Positions 53,939 to 63,412 of a DNA stretch of 64,000 nt are shown piece by piece. Each line of letters begins with the position of its first letter. Within the stretch, counting starts at the first letter, position 1. The notes beneath the pieces are model-generated. The model searched no databases. It was not told the DNA's origin and saw nothing but the letters and a program-made list of their open reading frames with translations. Position numbers and translations under genes: made by a program. This stretch comes from Sternotherus odoratus. Its lineage: Eukaryota > Chordata > Testudines > Kinosternidae. The stretch spans positions 46,082,193 to 46,146,192 of the forward strand of contig JAVMKO010000005.1 in NCBI GenBank assembly GCA_032164245.1. Reading direction: 5' to 3'.

Positions 53939-56277
53939 CATGAGCTAAAAGCCACATAGCTGTTAGCTAAGGCTGATGCAGACTCATTAATTTATCTTGC
54001 TACGTGGTCTTGGTGTAACTAGATCGGACAGACCACCACACTCGGGGGGTTGGGGTTGCAAGGGCACTGTGCCCAACCTACTGTCTGGGGCATTTGTACC
54101 CCTACCTCACCCTTCTTCAGTTGCAGGGGAGTTGTTGCAGGGGAGATTGTGTCAAGGCTGGCTCCTCCTGGGGCAGCGTGTCTTCCCCTATTTGTGGCTT
54201 AATGCCATAATTTAGCCCTAAGACTAAAACCTTGAGGAGGAAACTTGCTGATGAAAGAGCTTTTCTTTCCATTGGTGAAGCAACTGACGTTCCCCACCAA
54301 TTTACACTGCTGAGTATAGGGAGATACCCCAGTTTCTGAAGGTTGAATTGTGAACGTTGGAACTACATCCTCACCTGGTGTCAATGGCTATAGCCCTATT
54401 GCTGTCAGTGCTGATTAACAGCCACTGGGAGATCTGGCCCTTTGAGTTTTTAAATGAACCCCACTGCAACACACAGAAGGTTTATACAATTCTATCAACA
54501 GCTAGACAGGGTCAGAATGTCAAGATATGGTTTTAACAAAACAAAATGGAAACTACAACTTGCCCTTCCCCTTCCTGGAAAGTGCACAGCACAGCGTTTC
54601 AGAGGTACATAGCCACGCCATCAAACTGTCTAACACACATCAACACAAACAAAATGACAGCTCACAAAGGAATACTTTCTAGCTGCCCACTAAAATAGCT
54701 TTGGGAGACCAGGTCCATACATGGAATGAAATGGCTTTCAATGCAGTCCTACGCCAAGCTCTGTTCTGGAATGACATTTTAGGTAATATAAACAGTGTGA
54801 GGCAAACACTGAGCAGAGCAGCCCAGGATTTTATACAATCAGGGCAACAAAAGTGAGATTTATTCAGTGCTGAATTAAGCTCTTTATATTGTTTCTACTT
54901 AAAAAGGAAATGTATTGAATGTAACAGTTCTTACAGATTTATCTTCCCTGACAAATACATTCATAACCTATTTTAGATTCCACCAAACAATGCCAGACCC
55001 AATAAAAGTGAACACAAAATTTCTGATTGACTCATTAGAAAACTTTCCCTTTTTGTTGTTCAAGCAAATTAGTTGGTGCCATATAAGTTTCCACACCTGT
55101 CCCAATAAACATTTAGCTATACAAAACTCTCATACTATATGGCATTAGATGTGGACAGACACTCTTTAAAATACTTGTTTGTATCCCTCTACTTTAAAAT
55201 CAGAAACTCAAAAAATCTGCATTTAAGAATAAGAACCTTTATCATCTTTTACATGCTCAAAGAATTGTGCAATTTCAAATCAAACCTCACAATCCCCTGT
55301 AGGTTACATAGAATCCTACCGAATTTACAGATAAGAAAATGGAGATAGAGGTTAAGTAAATTATTTATCCAGAAATGTACAGTACGGTCACAATTTTCAA
55401 AAGCAAAAGATTTTTGCCACCTCCATTTCTGGTTGCCTAATTTGAGCTTGATTTTCAGAAGTGGGAGATTACAACTCTAACTGAAATTAAACGTTGCTAT
55501 GGGTGCTGAATCCCTCTGAAAGAATCTGACCCAGAAACGGGAGCACCAAAGAATCAGTGAAAAATGTAGTCCATAATCAGTACTAGCACTAGAACTCAGG
55601 AGTTCTTGATTCTAATCCAACACTCATTCCTCTAGTCTAGAACATGAGTAAATTCTACTTTATCATGGTCACTGGTGCTACTGTAGCATCTTTCACTAAG
55701 AGTTGTAAGGCCTGTTACAAACAGTTACTAAAGAAGGTTTCATACCAGCTTTGTGAGGGAGGTAAGGTGTTTTAATTCTCCAGATGGATAAACAGTGCTG
55801 TAATATGATGGGTGGAATTGGAGAATGAAGGTCAGGTTTCACAGGGAACTCATGTTGGTAAGGAACCAGGGGCTCAAGTATGCGATTCAGGGCTGGGTTG
55901 TTGCTAGAGAAAGAATAGAGCATCAGCACATAACACTGGTCTCTTGGCCCATATAATAAAGTTATTTCCTATAGGTCTTCCTGCTTGGTGATTCGCTTAC
56001 TCCTAATAAAATATGTGGTAGAGAAATAAAGCAACTTGTGCAAGGTAACACAGTTAGCAACAGAGCCAAGAACAGTAGCTAGAAGCCTGACTCCAATTGT
56101 CGTGTCTGAGTATTGGGCCGCATTCTCTCTGTTATTGTGCATCACAAAATTGAGATCAAGAGCTGCACCTCACCTGCTACTGAGCAATATAACATACATC
56201 TGATGTGTATAGATATATATCTGTAGATCTATCTATCTATATATATATCTGATAGGAACCATGTGCACACTATATAC
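53939..56277. other. Unannotated 2.3 kb
   Basis: MIR-like pieces may lie at about 55330-55385 (GATAAGAAAATGGAGATAGAGGTTAAG) and about 56030-56095 (AGCAACTTGTGCAAGGTAACACAGTTAGCAAC). A (TATC/TA)n tract lies at about 56205-56250. No gene is supported. Confidence 0.45.
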
Positions 56278-56371
56278 TAGGGGTGGCCAACCTGAGAAGG
56301 AGCCAGAATTTACCAATGTGCATTGCCGAAGAGCTGCATGCGGCTCTGGCACCACAGATTGGCCACCCCGG
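56278..56371. mobile_element. 94-bp hAT MITE
   Basis: The ends TAGGGGTGGCCAACCTGAG and CAGATTGGCCACCCCGG are inverted repeats. The flanks CTATATAC (56270-56277) and CTTTATGC (56372-56379) agree at six of eight bases and have central TA. Inner phrases GAAGAGCTGCATGCGGCTCTGG form a small palindrome. It is the shortest complete element here. Confidence 0.85.
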
Positions 56372-56379
56372 CTTTATGC

Positions 56380-57043
56380 CAATGCTTACGCAGTGCAAGT
56401 GTAGAAATATATTACAAGAACAGCTCATCAATAACCTGCATCTCAGAGATACCTCAGAATAAGAGCATGACGGACAAAAACCACCAATACAAAGCAAGAG
56501 GGAAAAAGAGAAAAATCAGCAGATGATTATCTGCTCAGTTAGGATACATATGAGGTCAGGGGAAAAGGAAGGCCTGAGTTGAGAGAATAGTAGTTTGTCT
56601 ATTTCTTTAGAGTAAAAGGCAAAATAACATAAAACAGACATCTGTACTCTATGTAACAACATAATAAAACTGAAGAGAGCAGAGAATTATAAGAACATGA
56701 ACAATTTTCACTGGCAATCTGTGGACTAAAGGACACAACCTAAAATATTTTAGAGGGTGACATTCATGAAGAACATTTGGGGATGAAATGGGGAATCATT
56801 AATATAGGAGTTGACTTGGTGAGCACCTTTTTTTGTTCCACTTGCTATTACTGAAAACACTAAATGGCCAAATTTTCAAACATGGGCATCTCAACAGGAC
56901 ATTTAAAATCAGTGAAGTCAATGGAAGTGTTTCAATTTACTTTGATGAACTCTGAATCTGCCACTATTTGCCTGTGTGTCTGTTTTCCATGACAAAGAGT
57001 AATTTAAGCATCCCAATGCAGAATTTAGATGTCTTTTTTAAGA
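56380..57043. other. Unannotated stretch
   Basis: No gene or repeat border is supported. Confidence 0.45.
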
Positions 57044-57397
57044 TGCCCACTTTTGAAAACTAAGCCAATACCCAAGTGTTCAAAAATCATGACTGGCCTA
57101 AAGTTCAAGAGATTTTTACAAATAATATATTTAGAGATGGTTTTATTTGCCTTCCGGGTTCTGAGCTTTTCAAGCTTTCCTCTGAAGCCAGCAGGGCTAG
57201 ACACTTCCAAGAAAGAAAGCTGAGAGAGTAACAGTCACCTGACTACAGGAGCAGGGGCTTTAAGACAAAATACTGAAAGATTTTTGTAATATGATCATGA
57301 GTTTAGCAACACTGTGAGTCCTCCTAAGTCAGGGGTGGGGAACCTCCGGCCCGCGGGCCTTATACGGCCCGCCAAATCATTTTGTCTGGCCCGCGGC
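57044..57397 (+). repeat. Copy 1 of an identical 354-bp duplication
   Basis: Every base I compared in 57044-57397 is the same as in 58367-58720, 1,323 bases downstream in the same direction. The first 286 bases are unique-looking AT-rich sequence; the last 68 are the left tip of the hAT that begins at 57330. Because it spans the TSD-hAT junction, this copy is the original (its hAT has a right end and TSD). Confidence 0.95.
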
Positions 57398-57943
57398 CGC
57401 CGGCCAGGGACGGCTCCGCGAAGGGGCCGGGAAGCGCCACGCGGCCACCATCAGCTGGGCGGCGAAACGAGGAGCCGCGGGGAGCCGACGGTCAAGGGGA
57501 GGGGAGGGGGGAGAGACCGGGCTGGGCGGGTCAGGCGAGGCGTGGGTGCGGGAGGGAAGGAGGTTTGGTGGGGGGAGGCTGGGCTGGGCGAGTCAGGAGG
57601 CTGGGTTGGGATTGGGAGGGGGGAGGAGGTTAGGTTCGGTGGGATGGGCCGGGCCAGGCAGGGATGGAGGAGGAAAGGCGGTTAGATGGGGGGAGTCTGG
57701 GCGGGGGTAAAGGAAGATCACCCCCTACACCCAGGCTGATAGCGGGAGCTGACTGGGGCAGGCGGCAGGACCCTGGCTGGCAAGGGGCCAGTGGGGGGAA
57801 CCCCAAAGCAGTGCAGGGCTAAGCACTCTCAGCTCCCATTACCAGCCTGGGCTCCCGGAGGGGGGGGGGGAAGAGCGGCCCGCGAATGACATTATAAATG
57901 TCCTCCAAATGGCCCTTGGCAGAAAAAAGGCTCCCCACCCCTG
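57330..57943. mobile_element. 614-bp non-autonomous hAT with perfect TSD
   Basis: The ends CAGGGGTGGGGAACCTCCGG and AAAAGGCTCCCCACCCCTG are inverted repeats. A perfect 8-bp TSD, TCCTAAGT, lies at 57322-57329 and 57944-57951. Inside are a CpG-rich block (57390-57490), a few inverted copies of the minisatellite of 52787-53580 (GGGGAGAGACCGGGCTGGGC, GGGTGCGGGAGGGAAGGAGG, 57500-57680) and a block (57730-57845) like the interior of 49416-50107. No transposase. Confidence 0.95.
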
Positions 57944-57951
57944 TCCTAAGT

Positions 57952-58366
57952 GGTCACATACATTGCAAGAGCTTTGAAAGATTGCCTCTCCTACTTCAGC
58001 CGTTCCTGCAGAGAAATCAAAGAGTGGGAGAGAAGACAAGTAATTTAATAAGGATTCTAGGTACCTAGTATATAATTTTAAATATCTGAATAACAATCTG
58101 AAATTAATAACGCACAAAAAAGTGAACAGATTTAGAGTTCACTCTGGAAATTCAGATCTGAATTGCATGGCTTGGACCCAATTAATCAAACTCCATACAT
58201 CTAACTTCAGGACATTCTAATCCAGGCTTATCATTCAGCCCATGAGATTGGTATGTAGACCTCAGAACCAGATCCTGAAAGCATTCACAAAGCTTGATCC
58301 AGGGATTTTGAGATCCTCTGGGATTTTCCCCATATGAAAACAGCAAAATTTGAAGGGTTTTTGCAC
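57952..58366. other. Spacer between duplication copies, with a piece repeated at 63.2 kb
   Basis: The part 58014-58100 (AAATCAAAGAGTGGGAGAGA ... TATATAATTTTAAATATCTG) is repeated at 63183-63262 with several changes and a short extra piece (AGGTACC). The rest shows no feature. Confidence 0.7.
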
Positions 58367-58720
58367 TGCCCACTTTTGAAAACTAAGCCAATACCCAAGT
58401 GTTCAAAAATCATGACTGGCCTAAAGTTCAAGAGATTTTTACAAATAATATATTTAGAGATGGTTTTATTTGCCTTCCGGGTTCTGAGCTTTTCAAGCTT
58501 TCCTCTGAAGCCAGCAGGGCTAGACACTTCCAAGAAAGAAAGCTGAGAGAGTAACAGTCACCTGACTACAGGAGCAGGGGCTTTAAGACAAAATACTGAA
58601 AGATTTTTGTAATATGATCATGAGTTTAGCAACACTGTGAGTCCTCCTAAGTCAGGGGTGGGGAACCTCCGGCCCGCGGGCCTTATACGGCCCGCCAAAT
58701 CATTTTGTCTGGCCCGCGGC
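58367..58720 (+). repeat. Copy 2 of the identical 354-bp duplication
   Basis: This copy ends 68 bases into the hAT left tip, after GGCCCGCGG, and has no hAT right end or second TSD near it. It is therefore the derived copy of 57044-57397. It continues directly into a tandem array built on the same GGCCCGCGG phrase. Confidence 0.95.
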
Positions 58721-59007
58721 TCAACTTCATTTTGTCTGGCCCGCGGCTCAACTTCATTGCTCATTCTCACCTTACCCAGATGGAAGGAGAAAGAAGACAA
58801 AGGATGAGGCCCAAGGTGAGACAGGATTTTTTTTTTTTAAATTATGCCCTGTACAGCAAACTCATTTTGCCTGGCCCGCGGCTCAACTTCATTGCTCATT
58901 CTCACCTTACCCAGATGGAAGGAGAAAGAAGACAAAGGATGAGGCCCAAGGTGAGACAGGATTTTTTTTTTTTAAATTATGCCCTGTACAGCAAACAAAC
59001 CATTCCA
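58711..59007 (+). repeat. Tandem array on GGCCCGCGGCTCAACTTCAT, 27 and 135 bp
   Basis: GGCCCGCGGCTCAACTTCAT occurs at 58711, 58738 and 58873. The 124 bases 58738-58861 and 58873-58996 are identical, including a 12-T run; the period is 135 bases. The 108-codon frame at 58705-59031 crosses the array and reads the same peptide twice, so it is a by-product. Confidence 0.9.
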
Positions 59008-59030
59008 TTTAATTTCTACCCTGGACACTG

Positions 59031-59679
59031 ATAAGGCAGGACAAGAGATTCGAGTAGAGAGGTATAAGGTGTAGGGGGCACTGTGATCATCTAGCTACTT
59101 CTAACCACAATTAAACATATGAATGGCTCATTGGGTTATGTAATCTGAGAATTTAAGAACATCACTGCCTCTGTGGTGAAAGATGATGTGAGCATCACAA
59201 AGCTGTATTACCAACTCTTAATTACATATTCGGCAGCACAACTATCAAGATGAAACTGGTGCAACCGCATCTCTCATAACCACATTCCATGCAGCCCTTT
59301 CACAGTAGCTTCATGTTGCCTTATCTGAACTTGCACCTGAACATTTAGGGATATAAATACTGAAATATAAACTCTGTCCAAGCATCAGACCATGGGCCAT
59401 CTACTGGGGTTCTGAGCAGTGAAACTGTTCACGAAAATCTGACTTAGGATGTTTTACACTAAAACATCTCAAAGCAGGATTTAGAAACTGCTGAAGTGTC
59501 CTTGAGAGGAAATGGGTAGCTGTTTCATTCCCAGGAGACCCACCCACCCCTCTCTCGATGTACCCTTGTACAATCAGGGCATGATGGCATGCCGCTCCAA
59601 GGTATAAGAACACAGTGGATACCCTATCCAAGCTATAAAGCAGAACTTCACCAGCAATGATTAAGGAAGAATGTGCATG
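59031..59679. other. Unannotated stretch
   Basis: No gene or repeat border is supported. A 99-codon minus frame (59401-59700) has no domain. Confidence 0.45.
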
Positions 59680-59960
59680 CACTACAGCAGAGATTCTCAA
59701 CCTTCATTACACCATAACCCCTCTCTGACAACAAAAATTATGACATGACCTGAGCGAGAGTGGTGGGCTGGAGCCCTCAAGCTCCTGCTTCAGTCTTGGG
59801 TGATGGAGCCCCTTTGGGGGGGGAGGGGGAAGAGGGAGAGCTCGGCAGTTTGAGCATTAGCCTGCTAAACCCAGGGTTATGAGTTCAATCCTTGCGGGGG
59901 CCATTTAAGGATATGGGGCAAAAATGGGATTGGTCCTGCTTTGAGCAGCCAGTTGGTCCA

Positions 59961-61100
59961 CGGTGGTTCTCAAACTTTTTGTATTGGTGACCCCTTTTGA
60001 ACACCAAGCCTCTGAGTGCGACCCCCCCCATTAGAAGTTATACACACATTTCTGATATTTAACACTGTTAAACACTAGATTTAAACCCTATTGCTTAAAA
60101 TGAATTTTGTCACTGCTTTTCTCACTGCTTTTCAATCAAGAGTGATTGAATATTTTTAGAAAAGTTATTTTTAAGTAAATCTTAATTTTAATACTTGACA
60201 GCAATTAATGACCTGAAACAATCGGGGGTCAGGGTTCACAGCCTGGTATAGCGAGCGGGGTTGGGGAGTGCAGGGGCTCTCAGCCCAGCAGGGCTTGGGG
60301 TCAGGGCTTACAGTAATCTTGGGGCTCAGGCTCACACCCGCCTGCAGGCACTGGAGTCTGGGGGTCGGGCTCCTGGCTCGCAGCCCCACCGCTGCGCTGG
60401 GGTTGGGGCTCGCAGCCCCACCAACCTGCCACCCCAGGGTCAGGGCTCCCCGCCACGCCACTCCGGAGTCAGGGCGGGCATCCCCCTGATCTGCCGGAGG
60501 CTCGCAGCCCCGCTGCTCCAGGGCTCTCAGCCCCACCGCCCTGGGGGTCTCAGCCCCGCCATCCCGCTGCCCCGGGGTTGGGGCTCTCAGCCCCACCGCC
60601 CCGGGGTTGGGGCTCACCGTGCCAGTCTGCCCAGGGGTCGGAGCTCAGGGCTCTCAGCCCTGCCACCCCGGGGTTGGGGCTCACCACGACACTCTGCCCC
60701 AGGGTCGGAGCTCACGGCTCGGAGCCCCCACCGCTCCGCCCCGGGGTCGGGGCTCACGGCTCGGAGCCCCCACCGCTCCGCCCCGGGGTCGGGGCTCGGA
60801 GCCCCCACCGCTCCGCCCCGGGGTCGGGGCTCGGAGCCCCCACCGCTCCGCCCCGGGGTCGGGGCTCGGAGCCCCCACCGCTCTGCTCGGGGCTTGCCAC
60901 TCCACCCCGGGGATCAGGGCTGGAGCCAGCAGCCCGCTTCAGGGACCGGTTGCCCACCGTGGGGATTGGGGTTGGAGCCCGCAGTCCACCAGGTGGGTCA
61001 GGGCAGGAGCGGGCAGCCCACCCTGTGGATCGGGGATCACAACCCCCACAAAAGCAGGCCATGACCCCCAGAGGGATCGCGACCCCCAGTTTGAGAACCA
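59961..61100. mobile_element. Inner hAT of the nest, about 1.14 kb
   Basis: The left end CGGTGGTTCTCAAACTTTTT and right end GACCCCCAGTTTGAGAACCA are inverted repeats; subterminal GGTGACCCCTTTTGAACACC and GCGACCCCCAG also pair. The flanks (TTGGTCCA left; ATGGACTA right) resemble the SINE sequence TTGGACTA at this point but do not match exactly, so the tips may be off by a few bases. The left 270 bases are AT-rich; from 60220 it is a GC-rich array. The 267-codon frame at 60261-61064 and its rivals are by-products of that array. Confidence 0.85.
60400..60900. repeat. CpG-rich minisatellite, 35-bp core unit
   Basis: The clearest units, GGGGTCGGGGCTCGGAGCCC + CCACCGCTCCGCCCC (35 bases), are repeated about 60784-60885, with longer versions that include CTCACGG just before. 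Earlier units (60400-60700) are more diverged. Each unit contains a small palindrome (GGGCTCGGAGCCC) and several CpGs. Confidence 0.9.
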
Positions 61101-61232
61101 ATGGACTAGATGATCTCCTGAGGTCCCTTCCAACTCTGAGATTCTATGATTCAGCCTGTGGTCTAAAACTGGCCCTGCCAACCCCATTAAAATAGGATCC
61201 TGATCCAGAGTTTGAGAACCATTGCACTAGAG

Positions 61233-62129
61233 CAAAGATCTAGTGAAGGCAACCAAGCTTGGATACATTGTCTGTGCCTGTATTTTCCTTTCCTTTTGTT
61301 ATGTTTCGGTTATAGAGAATTAGCTGGGACTGGATTTTCTGCATCTCTGTACTTGTGTAAGATGACACAGATCCATTGATTTCAGAGGGCTGTGGCAATT
61401 TACATCACCAGAGATTATGGTCTCATGTGTCTTTGCAGTCTGTGCTCTGAACACTGGTGTCCTGAAGAGCCTCATATCACAAACACACACCCTGCAAAAA
61501 TGTATAGGTGGAAGAATGCTTCTGCATAAAGAAAGAATTGGAGACTTATCAAATCCAGATTCCTCCAATCCAAACTCTTTTGGATTTCATGGAAGTGAAA
61601 TTCTGATTCAGATCTCGGAGTACAATCTCAAAGTTAGAAGGGGCCTATTTTCTGGGCAAAATCCACTGAAGTCAAATTACTCAAATCCAAATGGGTCCTA
61701 GCCCCAGTTCCATCTTGGACCACCTCCTTGTAACATCATCTAAAAGAATTCAAACCAAGCCTTGCCTTCCTTTTGGTCAAGGGAGAGGGGAAAGGTTGAG
61801 GTTGAAAAAAGTTCAGTTCACTTTTTGCTGTCACATTTTGAATTCTCCTTTTCATCCTGGTTGTGACTCAAAATGGAATCAGGAAAACAAAAGACAGGCT
61901 TCTCTCCAAGTATTTCAGGGCTGAAAAAAAGTGTGTAGAGAACAGGGCATGTTGGTGTAGTGACACTATGTAACGTGCACTGAATCTCTAGATTACAAAA
62001 CCGTAACAAATCCATAGCTCTCCAGGACTTCACTAATGTCATTTTGCAATACCCTTGGCTGCTTGGAATTTCTCTGCAACCGTGAGGCTAGAAAGCAGAT
62101 TCTCTTCCTCCAAAAACACAGATCCTTAC
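61233..62129. other. Unannotated stretch
   Basis: No gene or repeat border is supported. The frames at 61417-61701 (+) and 61320-61568 (-) have no domain. Confidence 0.45.
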
Positions 62130-62634
62130 TGTAGTGGGGTAGCTGCCCCACTCCCACATAACAGGGGTTAAAAGCAGCCAAGCTAGGCTGAGGGAGTAGC
62201 TGACCACAGCTGTGACCAGCTCAGTTAGGGCCCAACTGGCCCTGATAAGAGGGTTGTGGGCCAGAAGCTGGAGGACTCTCGCTCCAGCCTTAGAGTGGGA
62301 AGGACCTGGCGGCCTGGGAGAAAAGAGGACCTGAAGCAGAGCAGTGGTGGGGAAGGGCAAGAGGAGCTGGGCAGCTCCAGCCTGACAACTCCCCAGGCTG
62401 AAGGCCTTGTTAAAAGGCCTACAGAGGTACTGGGGCTGCAGATATAGCCCGGGAATAGGCAGAGGAAGCAGGTCCTACCCCCTTGCCAGTGATGAGCAGT
62501 CATTACAGACTACAGTCTGCTCCAGTGAATGGGGGCTGGATGGCAACTGGCAGTTGCCAGAGACAAGGTGGGTGAGAGAGTTGGGGATTCCCCTGGGAGT
62601 GGAGACCCAGACTGAGGGGCTCTATCCTTAGAGT
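62130..62634 (+). mobile_element. LTR fragment, sense
   Basis: The segment starts TGTAGTGGGGTAGCTGCCCC, has a possible TATA-like GGGTTAAAAGCAGCC at about 62165 and a second GTTAAAAGGCC near 62410, and the purine-rich GGAGCTGGGCAGCTCCAG texture of other LTRs here (compare 50984-51398). The right end is cut by, or lies just before, the DNA transposon at 62635. No TSD can be read. A block similar to CCAACTGGCCCTGATAAGAGG recurs inverted at about 63643-63665. Confidence 0.5.
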
Positions 62635-63115
62635 TAGGGTGACCATACATCCTGCTTTGACCGAGACAGTCCCTTCTTTAAGCCCTGTCCTGGTTGTCCT
62701 GACTTTTTTGGCAAAACTGTGCATTTGTCCGGTTTGCTCTTGTCAGCTGATCAAGAAATGCATAGTTTTGCCAAAATTGCAATCCCTAGCAGGGCCTGGA
62801 GGAACATGTAGAGGGCAAGAGGTAACGCCAGCCCTGGGCAAGAGGAAGGGCTTAGGAGAGCAGCTTGGGCTGGGCCAGCCCCACATGGGTGAGCAGCAGG
62901 GGATCTTGGGCCAGCCTCATGTGTGAGGGAGGCGAAGGGGGCCTCAGGCTGGCCCCACGTGTGGGGGAGGCTAGAGGGATCTCAGGCCAGCCCTGTGTGA
63001 GTAGGTGGCAGGGGGTCTTGAGCTGGTCCTGTGCGTGGGTGGGGAGAGATGGGGGGCCTTGGGCTGACCCCCCTGCAGTGTCTCATTTTCCCTTTGGGAA
63101 AATATGGTCCCCCTA
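62635..63115. mobile_element. 481-bp hAT-like element with TAGGGTGACCATAC end
   Basis: The ends TAGGGTGACCATACATCC and AAAATATGGTCCCCCTA are inverted repeats over about 14 bases. The flanks CTTAGAGT (62627-62634) and CTTTGAGT (63116-63123) form an 8-bp TSD with one change. The right half (62840-63060) holds degenerate units of about 45-60 bases around GGGCCAGCC...GTGTGGGGGAGG. It has the same type of end as the fragment at 24883-24988. Confidence 0.8.
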
Positions 63116-63130
63116 CTTTGAGTATGAGAG

Positions 63131-63412
63131 TGGTAGCCGTGTTCATCAAAATTCAATCTTTTAAATTTATCTTTGATCCCTCATGGAAATCAAAGAGTGG
63201 GAGAGACGACAAGTCATTTAATAAGGGTTCTAGTATATAATTTTAAATATCTGAACAACAATCTATCGGCAAAACAACAAGGAGTCCTGTGGAACCTTAG
63301 AGATTAACAAATTTATTTGGGCATAAGCTTTCGTGGGCTAGAACCCACAGAAGTTTATGCCCAAATAAATTTGTTAGCCTTTAAGGTGCCACAAGGACTC
63401 CTCATTGTTTCT
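63131..63412. repeat. Foldback 'GTAGCC' repeat with 60-bp arms
   Basis: The start GTAGCCGTGTT (63131-63141) is followed by foreign sequence that includes the piece repeated from 58014-58100, then the family continues at 63263 (CTATCGGCAAAACAACAAGG). From there 63274-63332 and 63350-63410 are inverted arms of about 60 bases (CAACAAGGAGTCCTGTGG ... ATTTGGGCATAAGCTTT against its inverse) with about 85% pairing and a 17-base loop, CGTGGGCTAGAACCCAC. No coding capacity. Confidence 0.75.

Larger units (their letters stand above)
59830..61150 (+). mobile_element. Cry-type SINE split by a hAT
   Basis: The left part (59830-59960) has the tRNA-like head (GAGCTCGGCAGTTTGAGCAT; GGTTATGAGTTCAATCC), the GGGGCCATTTAAGGATATGG block and the start of the CR1-like tail (GGTCCTGCTTTGAGCAG). 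The right part (61101-61150) continues the tail (GGACTAGATGATCTCCTGAG ... GATTCTATGATTC). A 1,140-bp hAT separates them at the GGTTGGACTAG point. Confidence 0.9.
59688..61224. mobile_element. Outer hAT of a three-level nest
   Basis: The ends CAGAGATTCTCAACCTTC and GAGTTTGAGAACCATTG are imperfect inverted repeats. The flanks CACTACAG (59680-59687) and CACTAGAG (61225-61232) form an 8-bp TSD with one change and central TA. Inside lies a Cry SINE, itself split by another hAT. Without them the element is only about 220 bases long (59688-59829 and 61151-61224). Confidence 0.85.

Noticed and set aside
60261..61064. 267-codon plus-strand frame, with rival frames 60578-61195 and 60607-61113
   Set aside because: All three plus frames stay open because of the GC-rich 35-bp repeat; the peptides are only repeats (APPRGRGSE type) and lie within a transposon that splits a SINE.
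59953..61108. Exact 8-bp TSD for the inner hAT of the nest
   Set aside because: TTGGTCCA and ATGGACTA agree at only five of eight bases; I kept the element because of its inverted ends and the split SINE, but not an exact TSD.
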